The notes below the pieces were generated by a model. It ran no database searches. It saw only the letters and a list, made by a program, of their open reading frames with translations, and had not been told where the DNA came from. A stretch of 64,000 nt of DNA from Phoronis australis (Eukaryota; Phoronida; Phoronidae). The position numbers were made by a program, and so were the translations under genes. Within the stretch, counting starts at the first letter, position 1. Every line of letters starts with the position of its first letter. This document shows positions 27,901-35,700 of this stretch, piece after piece. The stretch is from positions 346,108 to 410,107 of the forward strand of contig NMRA01000281.1 in the NCBI GenBank assembly GCA_002633005.1, written 5' to 3'.

Positions 27901-30900
27901 ATTACAAGAGTAAGTCAGTCTAGACACTTAACTCCTAAGCTAACATTTGGGGTTTTGTTACTCCAACGGTTAAAGTGAGGTTATGCAAGATTGAGACTAA
28001 CCTCATTTCAATTGATTCAAAAATAAATGTGCGTGGCTTAGCCACACTACTGACGAAAACCTATTCGCATCGATTTTAAAAATTTGAAGACACTTAATGT
28101 TTACTTTTCAATTTTATGAAACAGTCAAGCTAGTCATTTGCCTTTATTTTTTTCCTTTTGACTTTGAAATTTGCATTCTAAACAGGCATGTTGGTTTACA
28201 ACCGCAATTATCCTTTCCTTAATAAACATTTGGCCAAGCCCATGATTAGCGACTAGCTCCTTTCAATCTGTGACAGCGCTATCAAGCTTTTGATGTGTCA
28301 AGGAATTCGCTGGATACTGTGGAGAGAACAACGCAAGCTTTCTCGTCCACTTGTGTGCAAACACCGTTTGTAAGGCCAAGAGTTGCCCGAGTTGGCTTTA
28401 CGAAATCAGGCCAAGACTTTAAGTCAGAAAATCTATCCACAACTCGAAACCAAAAAACAGAAATCTGTAGCCTGTACGGGAGTAGACTAAGTCAAAATCA
28501 AAAGACAAAAATTGACTTTTTGGCTAAGAAGTGAACAGACTTCCAGAAACAGCCACACTCCACCACAGGCGTCCTCAGCTTCTGATCGTCACCAATACAC
28601 TACATATAATACTAAAACATATGACATTCGGGACTAGAAATTCCATGGGTGCTTCGATTCAGCCGTCCATATCAAACACATAACTCAATAAATTTACACT
28701 AAACAGGGGTTCAACAAACCATGAGCAATTGTTCTTTCTAATAATACTATTCACAGTGTCCTGCTCCAGCGAGTTCACAAGAAACTCGCAGTCAAAGCAC
28801 AAAAATGTTCCCAAAAGCCCATACATACCTCGCACTTTGACGGTTCGAAGTAAAGGACGGTTAATTTCCGTACTGTCCTTGACTTCGAACCGTCAAAGTG
28901 CGAGGCATGTGTGGGCTTTTTGGGAACATTTTTGTGCTTTGGCTGGAGTGGAGCAGGACACGGTGAATGGTATCATAAGAAAGAACAATTGCTCAACGTT
29001 TATTAAACCCCCTGTACCGTTTTCAAAACGGCGACATACTTTTCAATGTTGAAAAAGGTGGGGAGTTACGCAAAAAATGACGTTTATTGCATTGTTTTTC
29101 ACTTTTAACAGCTGTAACGGGCAAGGTGAGTGTCGGTTGATTCCCAGATTTTGCATGCACCTCGTCCGGTCTTTAGCTTTACATGTTGATACAAGTTTCA
29201 CAGCGAGGTGACTAGAGAATAGTTTACGTGACACGCGATTGCGCTCTCGTGTTACGTCAGCCATTAAGGCGTCCTCACGTTTGTGCAGTACATTTCTACA
29301 CAAAACCAGATAAGTGCTGGTGAGTTCTTTTATTTGTCTATTTTCTGGCGCATACGTGTATTAGCCGTTATTATTAGTTATCATTCGTTGTTTAATTACT
29401 GTTTATAGAGAGTTCACTTGACACACAGTATTTATATATTCATTTTGTATGTTTCAGACGGACATTCGTCTTGCTTAATAAAGCATCGTTAGAAAAACCC
29501 GAGGGTTATTGTCTAGTGACGAACAGAACTACCCTGGCTGTGTACAATTTTTGAGTCTACGGAAGAAATACACATTGGTACTTAGCTGTATCCGTAGCCG
29601 TAGGCTATTTTGACGATACTAGTCTTCATACAATACATCTAGCTGGCTGGCTAATTACCACGCAGTTTCCCAAACATATCCTTAGTAAGTAACTGCATAT
29701 CTTATAGTAGTACTTACTTTCTTATACTGCGAACAGATATTCTCATAGATGAGCCGGGTAAAAGCACATTATCCTGGACAAGCAGCAGAGGAAGCCTCCG
29801 AGGCACTGTTATGGTGGAAGCCATGGCCTAGCATTGACCTAGTTTTAAAAACTCTCAAGGGTAAATGTATGCCTGAATAAAATCCGTTTAATCAATTTAT
29901 TTCCAATTAATTGTTTAAAAATACATCTTAAATAATATATTTATAGTTACTCTTAGAATTTATAGCGATTTACAGTAGTTTTATGAGTATTCGAAAAGAG
30001 TTTGATATGGTTTAACCCTTGACCTTTATGTAAACAACAAAAATGGATTCCAGACTTCCTGTGGAGGTAACTTGGAGATGAATATTTTTCCATCTGCGAA
30101 TCTGTATGTTTGAGTGTGTGCCGGAATTTTCAACATTAAGACCCATTTGCCACTTTACACATAGTTCAAAGCCTGGTGACTTTTGACGAGACCTTGTAGT
30201 AGGCTAGGAACAGTGTCACCTAGGCGCTGGACTTGGCCTGGCTTGGACTGGTGANTTCACTTTCAATCAATCACAAAAAATTTTTTTTTTCCAAAATAAA
30301 AAATGCACGTGATACTATGTTAACGTCTGTGCAGTTGGGTGACTGAATTACACTTTTTACTGACAATTAAAAAGCTGTAAAACTTCATGAAAGCCAATGG
30401 CTCATTTGCCACTTGTGATTGCTCATTGTGTTTTCAACTTTTCCTGAGAAATTAACTATGATCATAAAAAGACATCAACACATCACATCCACCAACAATG
30501 CCAAATGCTCGCTCTTGCAATTATTAGGACTTCAAGCAAACTTTTGTGCAATCTTACTGCAGCAGTGATCACGAAGTGAAGTAGGCCATGATGGATATTG
30601 TTAACATTGCTACTCCAGTAATGTTGTCAATTTTGTTATTGTTGTTATTCAATATTCTTATTACATGTTCTTTAATATTGCTGTATTAATTAAGGTTATA
30701 ATGGAAGGAGCATTTGTGCAGTGGTGCATGCCTTCTCCATATTTCATACTTTACCTCATCCTCGGAGCCTTTTGGTATTACGCCAACTATTGTGCTGCTG
30801 ATGGTGTTTCTACTCAATAGTCTATTCTTGACCATATTCATACTGTAAAACCATCGCACAATCATCATATAGTTCATACTGTAAAACCATAGCACAATCA

Positions 30901-32574
30901 TCATATAGTTCAATGAAGCAGAAATCATAAATTAGAAGCAAACACAATTCAATACAGATACTCTATCTGTCCTATCTTATCTTGGCCAGGGGAGCTAATA
31001 TTTCGATGTTTTAGAACATACCTCTAATATGTTTATACGCGGAAGTAAGGAAAGAAGGAAGTACAACATATGCCATTACATCGCTATATAGAACCGCTGG
31101 AAGTCTGGTAAGGTTCACATCTCATTGGCAATACATGACCCACTTGCCCTTCGATCAAAGTCATTCATTGTCTGACCCCGATTGAAGGTCAAGCAGTAAG
31201 CAATCGCAAGGACCACACAGTGGCAAGACTACGAGCCTCCCCAAACTTACGGCAGTTATTGACAGATGTAATTGTGTATGCTGTACTCCCTTCTTTACTA
31301 ACGGTACATACTAGAGGTTATGCTCCTGTGCTCTAAATGTGGCTGGCAGATGGGTGACCTTCCCGCAACCTTCTGTACATTTCTGTTTGACCTTAAGCAC
31401 ACCGAATGTAATTGAGAACAGTCTTCAATTTGAAAGAATGAAGGACTATTCTGAAAATTGTTGATTACAAAAGTAAGTCAGTCTAGACGAAATCAGGCCA
31501 AGACTTTAAGTCAGAAAATCTATCTACAACTCGAAACCAAAAAACAGAAATCTGTAGCCTGTACGGGAGTAGACTAAGTCAAAATCAAAAGACAAAAAAA
31601 AAACTTTTTGGCTAAGAAGTGAACAGACTTCCAGAAACAGCCACGCTGCACCACAGGCGTCCTCAGCTTCTGATCGTCCCCAATACACTACATATAATAC
31701 TAAGACATATGACATTCGGGACTAGAAATTCCACGGGTACTTCGATTCAGCCCTCCATATCAAACACATAACTCAATAAATTTACACTAAACAGGGGTTC
31801 AACAAACCATGAGCAATTGTTCTTTCTAATAATACCATTCACGGTGTCCTGCTCCAGCGAGTTCACAAGAAATTCGCAGTCAAAGCACAAAAATGTTCCC
31901 AAAAAGCCCATACATACCTCGCACTTTGACGGTTCGAAGTAAAGGACGGTTAATTTCCGTACTGTCCTTGAGTTGACTTTGAACCGCCTAAGTGCGAGGT
32001 ATGTGTGGGCTTTTTTGGAACATTGTTGAGCTTTGACTGGAGTGGAGCAGGACACGGTGAATGGTATCATAAGAAAGAACAATTGCTCAACGTTTGTTAA
32101 ACCCTCTGTACCGTTTTCAAAACGACGACATACTTTTCAATGTTGAATGAAAATGACGTTTATTGCATTGTTTTTCACTTTTAACAGCTGTAACGGGCAA
32201 GGTGAGTGTCGGTTGATTCCCAGATTTTGCATGCACCTCGTCCGGTCTTTAGCTTTACATGTGGATACAAGTTTCACAGCGAGGTGACGAGCAGAACTAC
32301 CCTGGCTGTGTACAATTTCTGGGTCTACGGAAGAAATACACATTGGTACCTAGCTGTATCCATTGGCATGCCATAGGCTATTTTGACGATAGTCTTCATA
32401 CAGCTAGCTGGCTGGCTAATTACCACGCAAGTAAGTAAGTACCTGCATATCTTATAATAGTGCTTACTTTCTTATACTGCGAACAGATATTCTCATAGAT
32501 GAGCCAGGTAAAAGCACATTATCCTGGACAAGCAGCAGAGGAAGCCTCCGAGGCACTGTTATGGTGGAAGCCAT
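6949..32574 (-). CDS. LONP2: Lon protease homolog 2, peroxisomal (complete, 18 coding exons)
   Basis: ATP-dependent serine protease and chaperone of the peroxisomal matrix. Coding exons, 5' to 3' on the minus strand: 32468-32574 (or 29718-29824), 30755-30842 (or 27228-27315), 26516-26714, 24678-24793, 23884-24036, 22199-22359, 21335-21433, 20689-20763, 19534-19719, 18547-18694, 18266-18345, 17231-17363, 16456-16555, 14768-15024, 14137-14349 (or 10792-11004), 12879-13073 (or 10032-10226), 9358-9468, 6949-7059. All junctions are GT/AG and keep frame, giving 843 residues against about 852 in human. The order is LON substrate-binding domain, AAA+ module with Walker A GPPGVGKT (372-379) and Walker B FLLDEVDK (436-443), then the proteolytic domain with Ser734 in KDGPSAG and Lys777, 43 residues apart as in E. 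coli Lon. The C-terminus is SSKL, a PTS1 signal, which separates it from mitochondrial LONP1. Alternative exon coordinates reflect duplicated assembly, described separately. Confidence 0.95.
7857..8050. mobile_element. Short inverted-repeat transposon, 194 bp, in LONP2 intron 17
   Basis: Ends are CAGAGGCGGATCTACAGG and, inverted, CAGTGGCAGATCCACG. It is flanked by AAATG (7852-7856 and 8051-8055). CAGTGGCGGATC-type ends are widespread in invertebrate non-autonomous DNA transposons. The G-rich and C-rich tracts just inside the ends recur in the larger element at 33258-34270. Confidence 0.6.
9141..9285. repeat. Tandem duplication, about 71-bp unit, 2 copies
   Basis: Two units share CAGTCACTGTGCTGAGTGCC followed by TAGTTTAATCCTAACCAGTG and AGAGGCAYTCATAG. 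In LONP2 intron 17, 70 bp beyond the end of exon 17. Confidence 0.8.
9630..11296. repeat. Redundant locus copy A (LONP2 exons 15-16)
   Basis: Matches 12477-14641 after removal of a 495-bp insertion from copy B. Similarity breaks at GGCATGT: copy B continues with ordinary intron DNA leading to exon 14, while copy A continues with a sequence beginning TGTGACGGGACG that runs into the N gap. Confidence 0.85.
10032..11004 (-). CDS. LONP2: LONP2 coding exons 15-16, copy A
   Basis: Exon 15 (10792-11004, 71 codons) carries GVAIGLAWT and [20 protein letters not shown] of the Lon proteolytic domain. Exon 16 (10032-10226, 65 codons) carries the catalytic serine motif [12 protein letters not shown]. The exons match those at 12879-14349 in length and phase, and the flanking intron DNA is nearly identical. 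A model using both copies would contain two proteolytic segments and would be wrong. Confidence 0.85.
11296..11573. mobile_element. Possible 5' end of an LTR element running into the gap
   Basis: Copy A diverges abruptly from copy B at this point and begins TGTGACGGGACG, more GC-rich than the neighbouring intron. A TG start and an abrupt breakpoint suggest an LTR, but the other end is hidden in the Ns, so neither target duplication nor CA end can be checked. Confidence 0.3.
11574..12476. other. Assembly gap, 903 Ns
   Basis: A run of Ns separates two nearly identical stretches, 9630-11296 and 12477-14641. Open reading frames running through the Ns are meaningless. The left edge (11296-11573) is sequence not found in copy B and may be the start of an inserted element that continues into the gap. 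Confidence 0.99.
12879..14349 (-). CDS. LONP2: LONP2 coding exons 15-16, copy B
   Basis: Exon 15 is 14137-14349 and exon 16 is 12879-13073. They translate to the same protein segments as copy A with only scattered differences in DNA. Copy B is directly continuous with exon 14 (14768-15024), while copy A is continuous with exon 17 (9358-9468); any copy of exon 17 belonging to B would fall in the N gap. The intron between the two exons holds a 495-bp insertion (13503-13997) missing from copy A. Confidence 0.85.
13503..13997. mobile_element. hAT-like non-autonomous transposon, 495 bp
   Basis: Ends are CAGGGCTTGGAAT and, inverted, CAGGGCTCGGAAT (12 of 13 identical). It is flanked by a 6-bp direct repeat TGTGAA (13497-13502 and 13998-14003), while copy A has a single TGTGAA at the same place. 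So this is an insertion, absent from the other haplotype. CAGGG-type termini and a short target duplication fit the hAT superfamily, some branches of which make 5- or 6-bp duplications. There is no transposase ORF. Confidence 0.75.
15838..16225. repeat. Interspersed repeat family 3
   Basis: Shares with 17815-18050, 38668-39110 and 56208-56585 the order TATTTTCTGA, GAATTTGA, GGGTCAYGAGAC, CCTCATGCAGAAG, GGACATTTTTCTAG and, near the ends, AAGGTTRTRTAGGACC-like sequence or its complement. Probably a non-autonomous element of about 400 bp. This copy is in LONP2 intron 13. Confidence 0.45.
17815..18050. repeat. Interspersed repeat family 3, partial
   Basis: Contains TATAGGACCTTGTCTAC and TGGGTCACGGGACCATGCC in the same order as the other copies. 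In LONP2 intron 11. Confidence 0.4.
18790..18895. mobile_element. Small palindromic MITE, family 1
   Basis: About 105 bp. Carries the family core ATTTTGAGAACCA ... AAACTGGTTCTCAAAA, here with degraded outer ends (TAAATGACTATAAC on the right). Lies in LONP2 intron 9. Related copies: 24201-24308, 24900-25004, 39403-39507 and 58759-58863. Confidence 0.55.
19835..20075. repeat. Diverged repeat shared with 45545-45800
   Basis: The two stretches share AAAACTGATCTTTT- or AAAATTGATCTTTT-like sequence, AACTTCTCA/AATTTCTCA and CATATTGTRTCCTAAA ahead of a GATTTTACC- or GACTTTACC-like end. The left end of each has CTCACAAATTT or CTCACCAATTT. Probably an old interspersed element. Confidence 0.35.
21121..21308. 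repeat. Tandem repeat, 62-bp unit, 3 copies
   Basis: Units contain ATCAGTATTCTAATCAGATA and ATGGGGTCGGGTCATTTTGA followed by AGAGGTCACTTACTCTG. The three are nearly identical, which implies recent duplication. In LONP2 intron 7. Confidence 0.85.
23108..23197. repeat. Tandem repeat, about 24-bp unit, 3.7 copies
   Basis: Unit GAGCAGCCAATCACAGAACA plus ATCA, with small changes between copies. In LONP2 intron 5. Confidence 0.8.
24201..24308. mobile_element. Small palindromic MITE, family 1
   Basis: Contains AGTCACTTACAG, TTTTGAGAACCAGTTTG and the inverted partner AAACTGGTTATCAAA, then CTGTAAATGATTATTACC. The right half has drifted. In LONP2 intron 4. Confidence 0.55.
24900..25004. mobile_element. 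Small palindromic MITE, family 1 (best preserved)
   Basis: Ends AATAGTCACCTTCACGGGTC and inverted AATAGTCACTTACACGAGTT, with internal TTTTGAGAACCAGTTTT and AAAACTGGTTCTCAAAA. In LONP2 intron 3, about 600 bp from the preceding copy. Confidence 0.65.
25945..26110. repeat. Imperfect palindrome, family 4
   Basis: AAGAAGTGATTTCTGGGCTT near the left and AAATCACTTTCAGTCTAAG near the right form an imperfect inverted repeat. The same AAGTGATTTCTGGGCTTG theme occurs inverted on itself at 9650-9815 and 12497-12660 (allelic copies) and as a fragment at 39715-39770. Confidence 0.4.
27228..29824 (-). CDS. LONP2: LONP2 coding exons 1-2, first assembled copy
   Basis: Exon 1 (29718-29824) starts [10 protein letters not shown] and continues with LPLLLVQDN, the conserved start of the Lon N-terminal domain. 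It ends with two bases (AA) that join the first T of exon 2 (27228-27315) to make Asn, giving SIRNMNMVKN, which aligns with the family. The donor after exon 1 is GTAAGTA. Intron 1 of this copy holds a palindromic element (28703-29015), a solo-LTR-like insertion (29213-29515) and a 476-bp stretch (27926-28401) that are absent or different in the second copy. This is a redundant copy of the exons at 30755-32574, not additional protein sequence. Confidence 0.85.
28703..29015. mobile_element. Long palindromic (foldback) element, 313 bp, copy 1
   Basis: The two halves are near-complete inverted repeats: ends ACAGGGGTT and inverted ACAGGGGGT, then GAGCAATTGTTCTTTC, CAGGACAC and a long central match around CGCACTTTGACGGTTCG. 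Transcribed, it would form a hairpin of well over 100 bp. It is a foldback MITE in LONP2 intron 1. The other locus copy has it too (31791-32109), so it predates the divergence of the two haplotypes. Confidence 0.65.
29213..29515. mobile_element. Solo-LTR-like insertion, 303 bp, with 5-bp target duplication
   Basis: Flanked by GTGAC (29208-29212 and 29516-29520). The second locus copy reads straight through with one GTGAC. The insert has a TATA-like stretch (TATTTATATA, about 29430) and an AATAAA signal about 45 bp downstream (near 29477), the order expected for U3-R of a retrotransposon LTR. Its ends are TAGAGAATA and inverted TAGACAATA rather than the usual TG...CA, so a small DNA transposon is the alternative. 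Confidence 0.5.
30043..30066 (+). CDS. Duplicate copy of F-box gene exon 1
   Basis: Identical eight codons (MDSRLPVE) followed by the same GTAACTTGGAG donor as at 32794-32817. It lies in the first of the two redundant copies of this locus. That copy ends at the N at 30255, so this exon has no downstream exon on its own contig. Confidence 0.75.
30755..32574 (-). CDS. LONP2: LONP2 coding exons 1-2, second assembled copy
   Basis: Exon 1 is 32468-32574 and exon 2 is 30755-30842, with the same lengths and phases as in the other copy. This copy lies next to the F-box gene exon that splices to 35537, so it is the one contiguous with the right-hand contig. Just upstream of the exon 2 acceptor, around 30845-30915, a roughly 34-bp unit of intron sequence is tandemly duplicated relative to the other copy. 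Confidence 0.85.
31791..32109. mobile_element. Long palindromic (foldback) element, copy 2
   Basis: Allelic counterpart of 28703-29015 with small changes in the arms, including a short insertion near the centre (around 31970). The terminal ACAGGGG repeats are retained. Confidence 0.6.
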
Positions 32575-32793
32575 GGCCAAGCATTGACCTAGTTTTAAAA
32601 ACTCTCAAGGGAAAATATATGCTTGAATAAAACCCGTTTAATCAATTTATTTCCAATTAATTGTTTAAAAATACATCTTAAATAATATATTTATAGTTGC
32701 TCATTGAATTTATAGCGATTTTACAATAGTTTTATGAGTATTCGAAAAGAGTTTGATATGGTTTAACCCTTGACCTTTATGTAAACAACAAAA
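32575..32793. promoter_or_regulatory. Shared divergent promoter region of LONP2 and the F-box gene
   Basis: Only 219 bp separate the LONP2 start codon (minus strand) from the F-box gene start codon (plus strand). The interval is AT-rich and has no CpG island character. It contains two TGACCT hexamers, one near each end, which resemble nuclear-receptor half-sites; no spacing matching a canonical direct repeat is visible, so their relevance is uncertain. A near-identical second copy lies at 29825-30042. Confidence 0.6.
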
Positions 32794-35700
32794 ATGGATT
32801 CCAGACTTCCTGTGGAGGTAACTTGGAGATGAATATTTTTCCATCTGCGAATCTGTATGTTTGAGTGTGTGCCGGAATTTTCAACATTAAGACCCATTTG
32901 CCACTTTACACATAGTTCAAAGCCTGGTGACTTTTGACGAGACCTTGTAGTAGGCTAGGAACAGTGTCACCTAGGCGCTGGACTTGGCCTGGCTTGGACT
33001 GGTGACTCTCCGGCTCTACAGTAACTCGTGACACGGGTCATGAGTAATGCGAGACCAATGTCGCTAAAATCGCTGTCGGCAAAACAATCCAAAAATCCTG
33101 TTTAGAGTTACATGTGCCACTCTTATCACATGTCCATTTGACGTTTTATTTTCAGTCTCTTTCTAGTCATTCGTTCTGCTACCAGTAGGGATGCATGAAA
33201 AGAATCCTACGTTCACGCCCCAGCTGGTCGATATTGGGCATCTCGACCGGTTTGCTCCAGTGGCGGATCTAGGATATCACAAGGGGGGGGCCCAACATTT
33301 TTTCAGGCTGTAAGCATTTGCGCAAACCACGAATGTAGATGCGCATAGCACTGAATGAGGGGAGGTTGGGAGGGGGGGCTCCCCTCCCACCCAGGAAATT
33401 TTTCTGTTTTTCTTCTAAAAATCAAGCATTTTCCTTGGTTCCTGAAGTATTATCGAAGAAAAACAGGCAAAAAAAAACACGGAGAACGTGTCAAACAGGA
33501 AAACCTTAAAGTACCAGAGACTCGAACTCACGACCTGGCGGATAGAGCGCGCGCACGCTTTACCAATACCCCACCACTACTTAGCTACTAATAACATAAT
33601 AAGAGACTTACTTGTTTATGGTCCACAGTGTTTGCGCGCGAAACCTACTTCTTTTTGTAATGCTTATTACACGTTTTATATTTTGTGCAATCGGTTCTTA
33701 ACAAATTTGTTGTATTTGAAATAGTCTTCAAATGCCCAAAAGACCAAATCCGTTTTTCGTGTTGGCAATAATGACGGGATTGCTTTGGAAATCGTCTTAA
33801 GTTAAGGTTTGAGAAAGAGAGAATTATGAGTTTCTGAGTGATTTGCTAAGGCTTCGATTAAAATTCACATCTTACCAGCATGTTCTGTTTTTCCATCGTC
33901 ACTTAGGTTCCATTTTCTTTAAAAAATGAAGTAAATTTTCTTCATTGCGCGGTGGAGCAGACGACGGAAACGGAGTCGTAGGGCGCAGCGCTACTGCCGG
34001 TCGCCTAGGATATCGCGGGAGAGCCTATACTTAGCCATAGTTCCGTTACGAATGCGCCGTGTTCCGAATTTAACATTTGAAATTGGATCTGAGCCCACTC
34101 AAACCTAAAACTGCACACATTTAAATCTTGTTTCATCCGTATAATTTTAATTACCGGGGTTAATTAATAAACTCAACATTTCCCTACGCTCTTGCTGTTC
34201 TATTTTTTTGCGGCAGCCAAGGGGGGGGGGGCCCGGGTCCCCTGAGCCCCCCCCTAAATCCGCCTATGGGNTCATGCCGTTGTGCTTAAGTCTCCTCAGG
34301 CCGCTGATGTTATAATTCTCTAGATAATGAGACCCACCATAAACACATTGGGGACAAACATGATTAGGTTTCTAATTCTGAAAATTGGATAAGAAATGCG
34401 ACTTTTACGATCTAAAACCTTAGTTTAATGTTGCCATAATGTGTTCCACGTTAATTCTGCTAGGTGTGCAACACAATTGGGCCTATTACAATACCAAACC
34501 ATCAGGCAGTAGTTGGATTTGAGATAAGCCAAGTGTCATCGTACAATTCTTGGCATGGTAAACCCAAACTGCAATGCACTTATTTACAAAGAAAAAGTGA
34601 GATGCATATGTGTACGCACCAAAGCACACTAGCTCAGTAAATGGGGCTATTCGGAAAATCTACAATAACTAGAGTTTTGTAACCTTCGAACTGGCTTGCA
34701 TAATTTTTTTACTAATTGTATAACCTAACTGTTTGGAATGGCACAACTTTTTACTCTGAAATCTAGGGTTATTTTTCTACATTATGTTTATTAATTCACG
34801 GACAAAAATCATACAAAACCTGCAGCCCTCACATGTGTGACTTGTTGTTTGATTTTGAACATTTTTACTGCTATCACATGGAAAAGTTGCACAACTTAAC
34901 AATAGTTCATGGCATGACGGCTCTTTGTTGTTCCGTGACTTTACCATACGTAGAGGGTTGTGAGCATGTGATAAAATCTACCTTCTTTGCTAACTGCCGA
35001 GCACAGTCTTTTGTCTGGTCAATTATCTACCAGACTTATTACAGACCACCTGTGAACACAGTCAAACCCAGAGCGAATTGGTACATTCGGAAAGAATAGA
35101 TTGTCGTAACTTCAGTTGTAGTTGGGTGATTTTGGCAATTCAAAAAAGTTCAAATAGGTTATTAACTTAACCTTTATTTTAGCAACACAGCCCAGACAGG
35201 GTAGATATGATCTTAATGGAGATTAGAGCAATTATCGAACAAAAGAGAGCTGGCCAGCCAACCATAAATGCCAGAATGGAGTTAGTCAGTCGTGTAAGAT
35301 ATTGGCTACAGGGGTTTTCTTCCCAACTGTTGTTGGCTTAGAGAATCGAACAAGTTGGGATCAACGGGAAAATGCAGTAATGGCTTTTTGAAGCTCATCA
35401 TATAATGTACCATGGATAAGGTACACGTATCTTGCCCTGAAAGTGACCAGCATCGTGTGCGGATTGTTTCATAATCATTTAGTTTTGCTATATTTTGTAT
35501 CCTGATTGTTATTCTTACAATATCATATTATTTCAGGTCATCACTCACATCATGAAATATCTGTCAGTTGCCGATATTAAAGAAGCCTCCCTGGTCAGCC
35601 GAGCATGGTATGAGGCTTCACTTGACCCAGTGTTACAGAAGGATGTTAAAGTCCTCTTGACTCAGGCAGGCTCGCGACCGATGACTAGTCTGCAGAGACG

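Larger units (their letters stand above)
26736..30254. repeat. Redundant locus copy 1 (LONP2 5' end and F-box exon 1)
   Basis: Matches 30256-33005 over its whole length except for two large insertions and small indels. It ends in GGACTGGTGA immediately before the single N at 30255. The second copy begins immediately after that N with the same bases that begin this copy, and it carries on past GGACTGGTGA into unique DNA. This is what two haplotype contigs joined end to end look like. Confidence 0.85.
30256..33005. repeat. Redundant locus copy 2 (LONP2 5' end and F-box exon 1)
   Basis: Second copy of the stretch above. It lacks the 476-bp block found at 27926-28401 and the 303-bp insertion found at 29213-29515 in copy 1. 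Coding exons in the two copies are practically identical, while introns differ by scattered substitutions, as expected for alleles of a highly heterozygous genome. Confidence 0.85.
32818..35536 (+). other. Intron 1 of the F-box gene
   Basis: 2.7 kb between the 24-bp first exon and the main exon. It contains the end of the redundant locus copy, the 1-kb transposon-like block and a single N (34271). A short ATG frame near 35205 looked exon-like but would not join in phase to give an F-box. Confidence 0.65.

Noticed and set aside
28729-29052. 107-codon frame in both locus copies
   Set aside because: It is a read-through of the palindromic element; the two halves are mirror sequences, not a gene.
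35177-35290. Possible exon with a short ATG frame (MILMEIRAI)
   Set aside because: It has an acceptor-like start and a possible donor, but adds no F-box sequence, whereas the 32794 exon fits precisely.
35495-35536. In-frame ATG upstream of the main F-box gene exon
   Set aside because: The codons before 35537 are the polypyrimidine tract and acceptor; splicing from MDSRLPVE restores the conserved F-box start.
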